64,000 bases of DNA from Zopfochytrium polystomum (lineage: Eukaryota > Chytridiomycota > Chytridiomycetes > Chytridiales > Chytridiaceae): NCBI GenBank assembly GCA_025765615.1, contig JAIVFJ010000007.1, forward strand, positions 434,001 through 498,000. Direction: 5' to 3'. Below are positions 29,445-42,531 of the stretch, piece by piece. The first letter of the stretch is position 1. Every line of letters starts with the position of its first letter. Position numbers and translations under genes: made by a program. The notes under the pieces are model-generated. The model did no database searches, was not told where the DNA came from, and saw only the letters and a list, made by a program, of their open reading frames with translations.

Positions 29445-32400
29445 TCACAACTTCTGCACCTTGGACACCATGACCGACGCGCCGTCGGCCATAGCGACCG
29501 ACGGGTACAACCCGCCGCTGCCGCCGCCCACGTTGCGGAACGCGACGCCGCAGTCGACGCCCCCGACCTCGAATGCCAGCGTCCGCGCGTCCACGTCCAG
29601 CTTGACCGTGACGGGCGTGCCGCGCTGGAACGCGCCGTCGCGCAGTCGCCCGACAAACAGCCGGCCGACCCGCAGCGTGCCGTCCGCGTACAGCGCCCAG
29701 CCGCCGTCGTCGCCCACGAAGCGCGGCGAGGATGATGACGATAGGCCGGCCGCGGCGGCGGCAGGTCCGGGTGATGGGTTTGCGGGTGCCGGCCGCGGCG
29801 TGCTGGTCGGGGTGGAGAGAGGTATGGGCGGGCTTTGCGGGCGCGGGGTGGTTGAGGTCGGGTAAGGGAAATGGGTTGACGATGCGGAGGATCCAGCGGC
29901 AGAGCCTCGCGGCGGCGGCGGCGGCGACGAGCCGCGCGTGGGGGACGGGTACGTCGACACGGTCGGTGTAATGTCGCCGGCGCCGGGTGACGTGGGAGAG
30001 ACCAAGTCGTCGTCATCGTAACCAAAGCCGAGGCGGTGCGGCGGGGGCTGCGACGGCGATCGCAGGCGGAGCATTCGGGGGGCGGCGTCCTCGGACGCGG
30101 GCAGAGGAGGTGCGGCAAACAGTGGTGCGTTGATGGAGTCTCCGGCCGTTGCAGAGGCGAGAGCCGGCGAGTGAGACAGCGATGAGGCTACATAGCTGGT
30201 CGCCGGCGACGAGGTCGTTCGCTGGTGCAGCTGTGGGGGTGCGAGGCTGGAGGGACCGTCCGAGTCGGCAGTACGGCCCGGGAAAGGACCGCGGAAAGAA
30301 GTCCGCCGTCCCAGTCCCGCGGCAGCGCTGCTGAGCAGCTCGGGCAGGCTGAGCGGAGGCACGCCGAGGACACCGCCCGCTCCACCGAGCCACGGCGAGT
30401 TGACCGACCCCGAGCCACCTGCCGCACCGGATGCTGCCGAGTCCGCCGACACGCCGATTCCGATGCGTTCCACGTTCTGGGTCGGTATCACCGTCCAAAC
30501 ATACTTGCCCGACTGCAGCGAGTCCATCGTGCAGTACGTGATGCTGTGACTGACAACGCCTCCCGCAACGTCAGCGTGCAACGCTGGACTACGCCCGTTT
30601 TCCATCACGCGCAAACTGCTCGCTTGTGGGACAGGTGTTGCAGATCCGTTGCCGCTCGCCGACCCAGCCTGAGCGACAATCGATGTCATTTTCGTCTTGG
30701 GGTTGTAGTTCAGGTACCGCTTTCCAGCAAACCCGCAGGGAACCGGCAGCCAAAGCGGGGTGGATCCAACCGACTCCTTTTCCAGGGCGGCAGCTCGGTA
30801 AAGCTTGAGCAACTGCCGCTCCGAGACCAGTCCGGACGGCTCAACCTCTTCTGCGAGGTCGGTTCCAGAAATTCCGGACAGGTCCAGGTTTGCGACGGCG
30901 CGGTTCCGCGCGAGGCGATCTGGGTTGCGCGTACTTGCCGAAGGAAGCACCGTTCCGCCAGCGTTACGGTGTGGCCCGCCCGAGTAGTATGACGACGACG
31001 AGTAGCTGCTTCGCTCGGTGTACGCGCGACGGACGATTCCCCCGCCTCCGCTGTTGGACGAAGAGTTGGTTGCGGTCGTTACGTTGGAGATGTGGCTCTC
31101 CCGCCGACGCCGGCGCTCCGCGGGAGACATGGGCGGGGACACGTCGTCAACGGCTCCCTCCTCGCGGCTAGGCACGCTCATTTTCTTTTCAACCAAGCGA
31201 GCACGCATTGCAGCCGGGATCGCCGAGGCCGCAGTGTCCTCCTCGTCGTCCATCGATGGGGGCGGCTTCGACATGATCCACGAGCGCACTAGCCTAAACT
31301 TCCCGATCGGGGTTTCAAGGGTGGAGGGAATGGCATTGATCACCTTGATCAGGCAGTCCAGTCGCGTTCCCAACAGCTGTCCCACTTCAGCACGCGACAT
31401 GGGAGCGCTTGCTCCGGGCCCAGGCGATGTCGAATGAGAGGGGTGAAGGAAGGCCAGCGGCGACGTGGTTTGATTCTGGTCCTGCGCTCCAAACAGTTTC
31501 CAAAACTGCGCCGCGCAATCAACCATGAGGTCATCCAGCTCCAACTCGTCCGCCGTTACCCACATTTCCTTGCACGTGTCGCGATCGTAGGCATCCGCAA
31601 ATTGCGCAAAGAGCTCGGCGAATCGGGCTTGGTAAACTTTGGCGCGCTCTGGGATGCCGAGGTAGACCGCCGCCCGGTGGGCCGCCACAACAAGCCGCCA
31701 GTCCGCCGACATCCGATCAGTCGCTTCGTCTTCTTCCTCGGCCGTGTAAAGATGGCGCAGGACTATCCGGAACGCATCGGCTGAAATATCGAATGTTGTG
31801 GGACGCGGCAAGTGTTACGGTCTCGCGGCGAGAATGGGAGAGGCACAGGACGAAGAAGAAGACACAAAGCACTCACGATCTAGGAAGGAGAGGTCCACGG
31901 TGGGCGACATGTATCTCGAGCCATCGGGGGCGACCGAAAACAGCTTCCGGAAGAACTCGCTCCGGAACGAGAGGATGAGCCTGTGAGGTAAAGAGGGAGA
32001 GATTCCAAGGTGAACGGTGTAAGAGTGCGGAGTTTTGCAACAGCGAATGAGCTGGAAGACAGATGCTGTGGCTATGGCGATTGCCATAACCATCAACCCT
32101 CCTTCCCCTCCCCCACAAGGATTGAGCGTCGTCGAATCAGCCACGCACCTGTGCGCCTTGAACTCGACCTGATCTTCTCCCACAATCAGCAGCACATCCG
32201 CCGTGGATTCGTCATGGAGCAAGCCCAGCATGTCGTTTTTCAGTTTAACCGCGGTCGGCCCAGCACCGAACCCACCATCGCCTCCCACTACTCCACCTCC
32301 GGCGCCGAGGCCCGCAGCCCCTACAGACTGCCGCCGCCAGTCCCCCGCGGCGCCGTGCCCAAAGCCACCGCTGCTGGCGTTGCTCGCCAACGACTGCCTG

Positions 32401-33056
32401 CGATGATCGGCCGCGCCGCCATCCTGACCGAGCAGCGACGCCGCGGATGCGCCAAAAAGCGAGAGCGCCGGCATAAAGATCGACGACCGCTTCCGGTTCG
32501 AAAATGACGGAGTCGAATACGGCGGGGTCGCGGAGCGGGCGGCGGCTGCGGCTGCGGCAGCCGAGGACGAGGACGCGGCGATGGACGCCGCGCGGCCGCG
32601 GGCCGATGAGGCGTCAGAGAAGGTTGGGGAGGCTGGGCGGGACGAGCCGTTGGCCAGGGGCCGCTTCGAAACGAGGGGTGGCGGGAAGTCGGCGGCTGAG
32701 GAGGAGAAATCTGCAGCGGACGAGGAGGAGGAGGAGAAGGCGAGGATCGAGTCGCGGAAGGACGAGCTGGGGCGGGAGAGGACTGCTGCGACGGGGTCTG
32801 AGGTGGAGGCGGCGAGGATGGCTGGGGAGGATGAGGAGGAGGAGGAGGCGGAGGACGGAGCGGTGGACAGAGAGGCGGCAGTGGCGGAGGACGGGGAAGT
32901 GACGGGCGATGCGATGAGCGATGAGGAGGAGGAGGCCAAGGAGTAAGAAGGATCGCCGGTAGCGGCGACGACTGGAGGGGCGGCAGCGATGGGCGCGGCG
33001 GACGCTGTCGTCAGCGACGGCGACGCCGGCCGGCGCTGCAGGAACCGCTCCATCAT
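29445..33056 (-). CDS. BTB/POZ-domain protein with C-terminal SPRY-like domain
   Basis: Exons on the minus strand are 33056-32149, 31980-31877 and 31780-29445 (introns 168 and 96 bases), giving 1115 residues; the start is MMERFLQRRP (33056 or 33053). Residues 1-270 are Ser/Ala-rich and disordered. A BTB fold follows: STADVLLIVGEDQVEFKAHR, LILSFRSEFFRKLF, DPDAFRIVLRHLYTAEEED, then a BACK-like helical part (YLGIPERAKVYQARFAELF). After a long Ser/Pro linker the C-terminus has SPRY-like strands (SGKYVWTVIPTQNVERIGIG; later GWALYADGTLRVGRLF, VKLDVDARTLAFEVGG, LYPSVAMADGASVMV). The SPRY-like parts are split by an insert of about 250 residues. BTB proteins often act as cullin-3 substrate adaptors, with SPRY binding the target; that role is inference. 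Confidence 0.82.
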
Positions 33057-33268
33057 CCTCTTCTTTTTTTTTTTTTTTTTTTGGTCTTTCCAGCCTACTG
33101 ACAGACAGACAGGCAGACAGACAGACAACTTTTTTTTTTATTCCTTTTTTTGCAAGAATAATGAAAGGCGTTGGTGCGAACGTTCGACGGAAGAATCCAG
33201 CACGAGAAAACAGCAGGAGACAGGGATGCACGCAGACAGAGAGTTTGAGGGAAGAAAGGAAGAGAGCC

Positions 33269-33311
<43 letters not shown>

Positions 33312-33842
33312 AGATTCAGACAGGAGATGGGTTCGTGGGGCAACAAAGCACTATTCGCAATCTCCTTGTTCGTCCCCCCACCCCTCAACAACGACTCTAC
33401 GAGGAATACAGTGAATGACATTTATTAACGAACGGGGGAGGGGGAACTGTCGCGCGCGCGCGCGAGTCGAACACGCTGCAGGTAGCAGCCGCAGCTCAAA
33501 TTGTTGGTACAGAGTTGCAAAACAAACGAACACCAAAAGGGACAGAAAAAAAAAAAAAAATTTAGAAAAATGGGAAACAAGGAAACGAAAAACACCAGAA
33601 GCCGGAGGAGATGATGGAGGAAGTAGAAGCAGGAGGAGAAGTGAGTCGTGTTACATTAGAACCCCCTGGCGACAGCAGGCCATTGGGGGAGGGAGGGAAA
33701 ACAAACGAACGAAGAGTGGTGGTTCCGACAAAGAGTGCGGTCACAATCACCAAACAAAAAGAATGAAGAAGGGTCGCCCCTCTCGTGCAAAAAGCGGCTC
33801 AAACAACGAGGGCGTTCCAACCAGAGTGTTGGCATCCTACTT
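33057..33842. repeat. Intergenic with (GA)n and T tracts
   Basis: T tract at 33065-33082, CAGA-type repeats at 33100-33127, GA microsatellite at about 33269-33310, alternating CG at 33453-33463 and an A tract at 33546-33560. This is the 3' flank of the SWI3-like gene and 5' flank of the BTB gene, both minus strand. No gene is seen. Confidence 0.7.
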
Positions 33843-36357
33843 TCAAACGACGTCAATGTCATCTCCGCCCATGTCTTCGTCGTCGTCTCCATACCCATCA
33901 TTCGTTTCGTCGTCGTCCACGTCGCTCCCGACGCCACCGCGGTCGTCGTCCCCGTAGCCGCCAACACCTCCACCACCACTGCCGCCGCCGCCTCCGTCAC
34001 CTCCCGCTGCGCGGATCTCCCGCCTCCACGCATCGACTTCTCGGTGAAACTCTTCGCGCTCCCGTCGCAGTAACATCACGTCCACCACCAGCTCGCGCCG
34101 ACCCGTCTCCAGCGCCGACCGCGCCGTCTCGTTGGCGAGCTCCGCGTGCGCGAGCACCCGCAGCGAGACCGCCGCCCGCTCCGCCTGCAGCTGCGCGAAA
34201 CGCAGGAGGCGTCGTGCCGCTGCTACTGACGCTGCTGCTGCCGCCGCGGCCTCGCCCACGGCCGTGACGGCCGTGCCCGCCGCCCCTGTCGTGGGTTTCT
34301 CTGCGCTCGGCTTGGCGGTGCTGCTCGTCCCCGGAAGCGCAGGCTTTTTGAACATCAACCCGTCGCCCGCCCTGTTGCCGACCTGCGGCTGCGCGGTGCG
34401 CTGCGCCTGCGCCTGCGTCGCCGCCTCCGCCGCCGCTCGCGCCACGTCGGCTCGCACCCACTTTGCCATTCGCGACAGTACCGCCACGAGCGGGTCTGCA
34501 GCCTCCGCCGCTCGCCGCACGGCGGTCTCTTCCACATTTGCTGCAGCCGCGTCCTCGTCGTTCTCGATTTTGTTGCCGCGCCTTCCGGCAACGGCCTCGA
34601 CCACTGCGTCTTCTATCGGCAGTGCTAGAAACCGGTGCACACACTCCTCCTTGGTGCGCAAGAACCCGCCTACGGCCAGGTGTCCCATCACACGGCCCCA
34701 GTCGTCGTCAAACAGCTCAATCGCTTCCAGGAGGAGCAGGGTCTCGGCGTCGCTCCACGGCACAGACCGACCCAGCCGCCATTGTTGGTCCCAGTCCTCG
34801 TCCGCATCCGTCGCGTCCCCGCTGCTATCGGCGGAAGCACCCGAGCCCGCATCACCACGAACAGAGGGGGTCTTTGCTCTGGTCGATGCCAAGGCGGACA
34901 CCGACACCCGAACGCTCTTGCGATGCGGTGACGCCTCGTCTCCGTCTTCCACAGATCGTTCCCTCTTCCTCGCTCGAGCGGCTGCTGATAAGGATGAACC
35001 GGACGGCGAAGCTGAAAGCTTTTTTCGTCTTGCTGCTGCTTCCTTGTGGACTTTCCACTCGTCCGTCTCGATGCGAACAAAGTCCGTCGAGAAGAACGCA
35101 GTAGGAAACCGCCCCTCGGCGAAGCAAACACGGCAAATGTTTTGAAAGGACGTCGAGCTTGTTGTTTGATTCGGTTTTGAAACGGGGAAGAGACTGTGAT
35201 AGTAGTGGGAGCCGCAGTCGCTGGCGCACGTGCCGCATAATACAGGTTTCGTGAACTTTGGACGTGTGGGTTTCGAAGTAGAAACTGCGGGTACGGAAGG
35301 TGCCAAGTGAGCGCTGCTTTGTTGTTGTGTGGCAGTCGGTGTTGCGTCGGCGGTCGGTAACGGAAGGCGTTCGCCTTTAACCTTGATTGGTGAGTCTTCT
35401 GAAGTTGGTTCCGTGAGGGAAGGGGGTGGATCCATCGCCTTTCGTTTTGGTTCCGGCGGCGGTGCTACCGTCCGAATACGATAGTGCCCAGGTAATGCTG
35501 GACCAACGAGATTAGGTCTATGGTCTGGTTCAATCTGTGCAAGCAAGTTAAACGAACGCTCGAGAAAACTTCACTCTTCGAAGAAAATGATTTCTTTTGT
35601 TGCACACCTGGTAGTTGATGAGGCCCCATTTTTCCAGGAAAGCGTGAACGCGGATCATGGCACAAACATCACCTGCCAGGTTTCTCCGACTCGCCGTGAC
35701 AGTCAAGTACTCCGTAGGATTGAGGCGATATGTGTTGACCATAAAATCGCGGTACTGCTTGTATATCTGGGGTGTTTTTGTGGGGTTCTTCCCGCTGAAA
35801 AACTCTGGCAAAGAGCGCATTTCCGTCTCGGCAATACCATTAAGGTCGAACCAGAACGAATAAGAGGGGACAACGATTTCATGCGCTTGGCTTGCAAGCA
35901 TCCGTTTTGCGCGGGACCGGTCGCGCTCGAAGAGCTGCTGAGGTGTTGGCAGCAGACTCAAATCGGGTTCACGCAAGGAAGCATCCAAGTGAAGCTCGTC
36001 CTCGGCGGTTCCGTCCTTCGGTACTGGGCTGGCTGCAGAGGGAACCTCTTGATCCCCTGAAATCGATTTAAAGTTATTGGAGCAGCGACGAAAAACCGTG
36101 TACGCACCATTCGCTCTTGCATTGTCAACTTCCATCTGCTCTGTTCTTTCTTGGGCTCTGGTCGTCGAACCCGAATCAGAAGGAATTGGTGCGGACTTGG
36201 GCTTTATTGCGGCAGAGAATTTCTCCGGTGGGGTATCTTGATGGCTTGGAGAGGCTGTGTTGTCATCGGGTCCTTGTGGGTGGCTCCCACCGTTCCCATT
36301 CATTCCGCTTGTTCGAGAATAATGGCCGTGGCCATTTTCAGTCAGGTGTGCTGTCAT
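33843..36357 (-). CDS. RSC8: SWI/SNF-RSC chromatin-remodelling subunit, SWI3/RSC8 family
   Basis: Two exons, 36357-35608 and 35534-33843, with a 73-base intron joining NYQ to IEPDHR, encode 813 residues. Domains in order: a SWIRM domain at about 150-250 ([71 protein letters not shown]), a ZZ-like zinc finger (CGTCASDC ... [13 protein letters not shown]), and a SANT domain ([46 protein letters not shown]). A C-terminal coiled coil rich in Ala/Arg/Glu follows, then a Gly/Asp-rich acidic tail. This is the standard SWI3/RSC8/SMARCC plan: a scaffold of ATP-dependent remodelling complexes in the nucleus, dimerising through the coiled coil. RSC8 versus SWI3 identity cannot be settled from this alone. 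Confidence 0.93.
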
Positions 36358-37696
36358 GCGAAAACAGCTGCGGCTCTTGACTAATCCTCGATAGTGGCTG
36401 GATTCCGGACCTGGGAGGTGTTCGTTTTTATTGAAGAATAATGAGAGGAGTGAGTCTCAGCAAGACTGCCAAATTGTGTCGCGAACTCTCTAGAGTCGCT
36501 GTCACGCAAAATGTGCGTTTATGCATATACTTCCAGCGCAGCTCTCCACTTAAATTTGGAAGACTTTCGCGCGATCGTTTCCCTTTTCTGTGCCCATCTG
36601 ACGATGGGTCTTCGCATCCTTTTTTTTTTGTTGTTTGTCCTAGAATTTCGATCGCCCACAAATCCACGAGCAGCATTGCCACAGGCGGGAGGCGTCATCG
36701 CCGCGGTGCAGCAGGGTCGGGATACTGGTGAGTGGGGCAGAGATAGCTTCTCGATTGCCGGATCGTACCCTGGAGGCAGGTGGAAGCGAACCAGAGGGAG
36801 ATCGCCCTGGGGCAGGTGTAGGAAGGGCGAAGATGTCCGATTCTCACGGCCCAGCACCTCCCCCCACCGGGGGCGGAAGGCTCCGCCTGGCAAGCATTTT
36901 TCTCTCCACCGCCACTCTTTCAGTCAAAAACCCGCGCGCCGCTACCAACCTCAGTCCAGTCCTCCGACGCCACTCGCTGCCCCTCCGACGCGCACTACCT
37001 CACCTAATACTCGGTCGCTTCCCTGATCGGGCTCTCCACTTCCTTCGGCACGAGCCCCCGTTCGTTTGGTCGTTCCTTCTTGTTTGCCTGTTTGGCCTCG
37101 TTTTGTGGGCGGGGGCAGCAGACAGACTGACCCCTTGAGTTGATTGATGGACGAAGGGGATTGGCGGAAAAGGGGGGAGCAGGGGGATTATCCAGCGTGA
37201 CAAGTCCGGTCCAGAAAATAAAAAAAGACAAACAGAAATTTTTGTTCCTTGTCCGACGGACCAAGTGAATGCCCAGCGTCGCACGACGCAAGGAATGGGC
37301 CAGGTTCGCCCAAGTCTTGCCAGGGGGTTTGCACTTGCGCGCTTCTTTCCGAAATTCTTTCCTCAAGATCGCTTGCGGACTTCAGCGACCTCCAAATAAC
37401 CTATTCCTATGACACAAGCTACCTGCGTTGTGCTTGACTCATTACGTTCAAACTTAGGCTCCACTTCGACTGATCATGGTTCCGAAAGACTGCCAGCTAA
37501 TTTGCGGCCAGACCGCCACACTATTTATTAAAGTCTTTGGTTTCTATTGTTTCAACCCCATATTTCGAGCGATATCAAGTCCATTTTGCTGAAATTATAG
37601 TGCATCATACCTGTTTTCGACGACTTTATTAGTGTCCTCGGTTGGCGCACTCGTTTGCGCTTGTTCCCATGCACTTTCGTTTCACACACACAAACA

Positions 37697-37730
<34 letters not shown>

Positions 37731-38349
37731 ATCCCCAGGCACTGTGAACTCTTGGGTATTCTTCGGAGTTTATTTAAGAGCCACTCTCATGCTTATTCGA
37801 TGATTTGCTCCGTTACGAAGCCAGCACGAGGAGAGCGTTCGCAAAGGAAAAAAAGAGAAAAAAATAAAAGAAAGAAGGAAAAAGAGGAAATAGGAACGAA
37901 GAAGACAGCGACAAAATTTCTAAGCCCACTATTTTCTGCTGGGTTGTTGAAAAGAGACACGCACTCATTGAAAAGGAAAAATTTTCAATGCCGACGGCTG
38001 AGCCAGAGCGTGCTGACAGGAGAGCAGATGACCCACCAGCAGACAGACCTTCTAGACAGACATCGTGTGCAGGACAAAGAAAAAAAAGGGACATAAGGAA
38101 AAAGACACTCCGTTATTGTTGTTGACCCTTTTGGTCGCCCCTTCCGTCGATCGAGATCACAGATCACCCAAACCCCTTCCCGCCAAGAGCCGGGCAGCGA
38201 CAGCAAGGGAGTGGGCCCCTCGCCCGACCACCCTCTTCCCCCCTTTCTTGAACGCTTCCACACTCCTCCCCGTTGCCCCCCACCACCACTTTGCCATCGG
38301 CATCTCATTGCAATCGCATCATCCATCATCATCATCATCATCATCGTTC
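36358..38349. other. Intergenic between divergent SWI3 and RhoGAP genes
   Basis: Two kilobases between divergent genes. A + strand frame at about 36836-37138 (MSDSHGPAPPPTGGG to LTP) has one hydrophobic segment (SFLLVCLFGLVLWAGAA), but no recognisable domain or neighbouring exon. CT microsatellite at about 37698-37730; ATC trinucleotides at 38325-38346 just before the RhoGAP start. I call no gene. Confidence 0.45.
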
Positions 38350-41300
38350 ATGGCCACCGCCTCGCTGACCGCCGTCGGCCGAGCCCTCAGCAGCGGCTCC
38401 CCCTCACAACCATCGTCTGCCCCTCCCACCCAACTGTCCACCTCATTCCGTCCACACCCCCAGCAACAAAACTTGTACCAGCAACAACAGCAGCAGCAGC
38501 AGCCGCAGTTGGTCGCACCACTTCGGTCGGCATCCAGAAATCCCGCATCGGCGAACGCCTACTTCGAAATCAGCGATCCGCAGACGGGACGGCCCTTTTA
38601 CGCCAACATCGTCACCGGCGAGTGCTCGTGGGATCGTCCTGCAAACGCCGTGATGTGAGAGGCCCAAACATCACCCCCTTTCACCCCTGGTGTGAATGCT
38701 GATGAAGCGCGGCGTTGGTACGCCTTCGTGGGGCCCCCTCCGTCGTCGCGATCTCGCTCCAGGTTGTCTCGCTGCGCAACTCATCTTTCCCCCTTGTTTC
38801 TTCTTTCTTTTGTGGTGGTTGTGTAGTCACCCAAAAGATCCATCAGGGGACGAATGGTGGGAGCTTTTCGATGACAGCCACAAGCTGGTAAGATATCACC
38901 GCCCGCTACTGCTTTCGGGTGAATTCGTTGCTGATCTGGATCGCGACCCCCCCAAACAGCCGTACTACTACAATGCGAAGACGGCGCAAACCCAATGGAC
39001 AAAGCCGGACGCCGCGTTCGTGATACCAGTTGAGCGACCAACCTTTGTTTTCCTCTTACTCTTCTCACTAACTCAATCCACTTGCTCCCAAAGTTGAGCG
39101 CAATACAGGTAACAACGCGGGCAAAAGCCCTTTCCCCTATCATACGCTTTGCCAACCAAAACCGCCTCACATCCACAGAACTCGGCAATCGGACGACGCG
39201 TGACCTCCGCAATGGCGAAACGGCCCGTACAAAGCAAACAAAGCCCTGGTCCATCGCCCTCCCCTTCCTCCCCTTACACATACGCCTCCACTCCGACAAT
39301 CCCCCGCCAGTACCAGCCGTCTCCGCAGCAATCATCGCCCAGCTTGTCCTACCAACCGCCGATGACTCCGGCGTCTGTCGGCGGATCAACGCTGCCGAGG
39401 ATGCGCTCGTCAGAGTACTCGTCTGGAGGCAGGTCCATGTCGCATGATGCGGGTCGACGGCGGCCGAATTTGAACGAGAAGTACAGTGGCGCCGGTGGGT
39501 GTTTTCGACTTTTGCGTCAGTGTGCTGTCCTTCATGGACAAAGGCGGGGAGTCAAAACTGGATACGCGTTTTGCAGCGGCAATTCAGTCAGCTCACTCGG
39601 AAATTCTCAGACTCTCCCGAGGCCATGAGCCCCCTTCGTTCGCTTACTGTTAAAGCGCCACCTCCAAAACCGTCAAATCCGGCGCTCGAGTCTTTGCCAA
39701 AGATCAGGCCAGAGTAAGAATTCGTGCTTTTCCCCAAGAACCGCGAGCCAGCTGCTGAGGTTTCATCCTGATTTAGACGACTGCTCCCGGACGATCTCAA
39801 GCGGCACATTGCACTTTTCCAAATCGACGGCTTTGCAAAAAAGTACTTTGCCGAGCGGCGCAGCGGCATTTTCCGACGCGTGGTACCCGTCGAGTCTCTC
39901 CTGGTGTACTCAAAGGTTTGTATTTTCTTGAGCAAAAATTTCCACCCCGCGCTCGCAAGCGCAGCCCGAAAGTGTGCACTGACTCCAATTTGCACAACCA
40001 GGATTCCATCCGACAGCCGCTCATGAACCTTCCACGCGCGCACCATAAAGAAGCCCTGCGCTGCTTTAAAATCGTGTGCAAGATCATTGGCGACACGTCC
40101 CGCGGTCCTCCGTTCCCTGGATCCGTCAAGGACACGCAGCAGCTGCTGGAGATTGGGATCAGCGAGGGCACACTGCGGGACGAGATTTACGTGCAGGTGT
40201 GCAAGCAGGTCACAAAGAACCCAAACTCGTGAGTGATGCATAAATCAACAACCCTCTTCTCGAAAGGTTTTGGCTTGTATTGTCGGCACCACCCACTTAC
40301 CGTCCCCTCCTCAACGCCTTTCCTTACCCCTCCCATAATCAGCGAGGCCACCTATCGCGGCTGGATCCTCCTCTCGGTCTTGACGACGGCCTTCCCCCCC
40401 TCCAAAAACCTCGAAGCCTACCTCCGCTCCTTCATGATGCAGCACTTTGACGGCGTCCCAACAGCCTGGGCCGCCGAGAACCCGCAGCTCTTCCAGTGGT
40501 GCTACGGCGAGGAAGGCCTCCGCGTCGGCGCCGTTGCCTGCCACGCGCATCGGTCGCTGTTGCGCGTGTCCCGCGTCGGGGCGAGGGGACGGGGGCTCAC
40601 GATCGCGGAGGTTGAGAGGGCGCAGGTTAGCATGTGTTTAGGGCTTTTGTATGCGCTGCAAGGCAGCCCTCCCCCCTCCCCTCCTGTTTTGGCCGTTTCT
40701 GAACAAAGCGCTGTTTCTTTCTCAGGAGGCGCCGTTCCATCCGATCCTCTTTGGCGAAACGCTTGAGGAAATCATGCGTTCTCAGCGCGAGGAGGAAGAA
40801 AAGGAGTTGCGGAAGGCGGGCGGTGCGCCCGACGGCATGACGCACCTCTCGGTGCCCAAAATCCTGCTCTTCCTCACCGACGCGATTCTCAGGCTCAACG
40901 GGTGCCAGACCGAAGGGATCTTTCGCGTGCCAGGGGATATCGACATGGTCAACGGTATGGGCGGAGCAGATTTATTTTGCCAACAGTCCCGATTCTAACG
41001 AAAGAACACTTATTCGACGCCTCTTCAACCCAGACCTCCGTGTTCGAGTCGAAAAGGGCCTATACGACCTATCCGGGATCTCTGGTGTGCTGCTATCTTT
41101 TCTCTGTCGCACGCATTCTTAGTCTAATGACAGTGACTCTCTTTTATTTTTACTTTATTACATTCCTTTCCGTCAAATCGAACGCCTCACCCACAAGACC
41201 CCAACGTGCCGTCCTCCCTCCTCAAGCTCTGGCTCCGCGAGCTCGCGGAGCCGCTCATACCCTCGGACAAGTACGACCTTTGTGTGACGGTCGGGCACCA

Positions 41301-41886
41301 GCAGGAAGATCCAAGCGCCGGAGAGGCCGCCGTGGAGATCCTCAAGACACTGCCAGAGATCAATCGCAAGGTTGCGCTCTACGTGGTCAAGTTTTTGAAG
41401 GTGCGCCGTGGGGTGTGCCAGTAGAAGCCAAGTTTTTTTTTCCTTCTGACATTTTGTTCGCCTTCTTATTTCCCCGCCTCGTCCTGCAGGTTGTTGCAGA
41501 TCCAACGAATCAGAGTTACACAAAGATGACGCCGGCAAACATTGCCATGGTGTTTGCGCCGAATTTCCTTCGGTGTCCCAGGTTTGACAGCCATTTCCTT
41601 TTCTTTTTTTTTTTCGGGGGCCATATCCGGGGTCCCTTGTTGTGCCTTTCTTAGTTTCCTCCTCGCTTCGAACCTATACGGACAAACACCCACAGCGACG
41701 ATCCGACAGTGATTTTCGAGAGCACAAAGTGAGTTGTGGCTACATCTGTGACGTAGGAGGAGATGGTGGCCCTCGCTGACTATTTGTATTATTTGTTTTA
41801 ATCTTATCTTATCTCGTTTGTTTTCAAGGTACGAACAGGCGTTTCTCCGGGTCTTGATGACGCAGAGCAACCTTCAAGGGCTGTGA
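38350..41886 (+). CDS. WW-MyTH4-RhoGAP protein, Vilse/ARHGAP39 type
   Basis: About fifteen exons from MATASLTAVG (38350) to FLRVLMTQSNLQGL (stop 41886). Well-supported exons: 38350-38654, 38827-38887, 38960-39028, microexon 39094-39108, 39179-39494, to 39713, 39777-39915, 40002-40228, 40343-40625, 40726-40954, 41005-41084, 41198-41400, 41490-41581, 41696-41728, 41829-41886. After a Gln-rich N-terminus come two WW modules (FYANIVTGECSWDRP; PYYYNAKTAQTQWTKPD), a Ser/Pro linker, a MyTH4 domain (LRCFKIVCKIIGD, ISEGTLRDEIYVQVCKQVTK, YRGWILLSVLTTAF) and RhoGAP (GIFRVPGDID with the Arg finger; PSSLLKLWLREL; KMTPANIAMVFAPNFLRC). It should stimulate GTP hydrolysis by a Rho/Rac/Cdc42 GTPase near membrane or cytoskeleton. 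Two joins (39494-39588 and 40954-41084) are off by one base or ambiguous. Confidence 0.88.
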
Positions 41887-42491
41887 AGCGGGGCCGGCGA
41901 ACACGCAGATAAGATTTCTGCTGGGCTCGCAACCACACTTTCCCGTTTCGGTCCGCTCGTTCGTCAGTCTCGCTCTCACACACACACTCTCTCTGTCTCC
42001 TTCCACGACTACCCTCCTCCCCTCTTAAAGTTTTCTTTTTCCGCTCCTTATCTCTTTCTTTCTCATCTCACTCAACCTCCTCTTCTCTCCTTTCGTCACG
42101 GATGTAATTTTCTCTATATCAGCGGTTTCGCTGTCCATTGGATTTTTTCTTTGTCTCTTCTCTCCTCTCCCTCTTTCTCTCTTTCTCTCCCTTCCTCGCT
42201 CTCCCTGCAGTTTGGGCGATTAGTTTTCTGTTGGACGCGAAAAAAAAAATAAGGAAAACAAAGAAAGGCTAGGATATCGGGCCGCCATCCCAACGAGCCA
42301 CATAGTAAAAAAATATCAAATTATTAATACCAGTTGTACCTCTTGCTCCTTTGTACTTATGCTCAGCTTCATACGGCATTCGTTTCGTTTTCTGTTGTGT
42401 TTCTTTTTTTTTCTTTTCGCTGCTCGAGCTCGTCGAGCAATGTGTATATCTCATTTCATAGGCACCCATCAAACGGGCGATTGACCATTTC

Positions 42492-42531
<40 letters not shown>

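Noticed and set aside
36500..37138. Overlapping + and - frames between the SWI3 and RhoGAP genes
   Set aside because: No domain, convincing splice sites or codon pattern; only one hydrophobic stretch.
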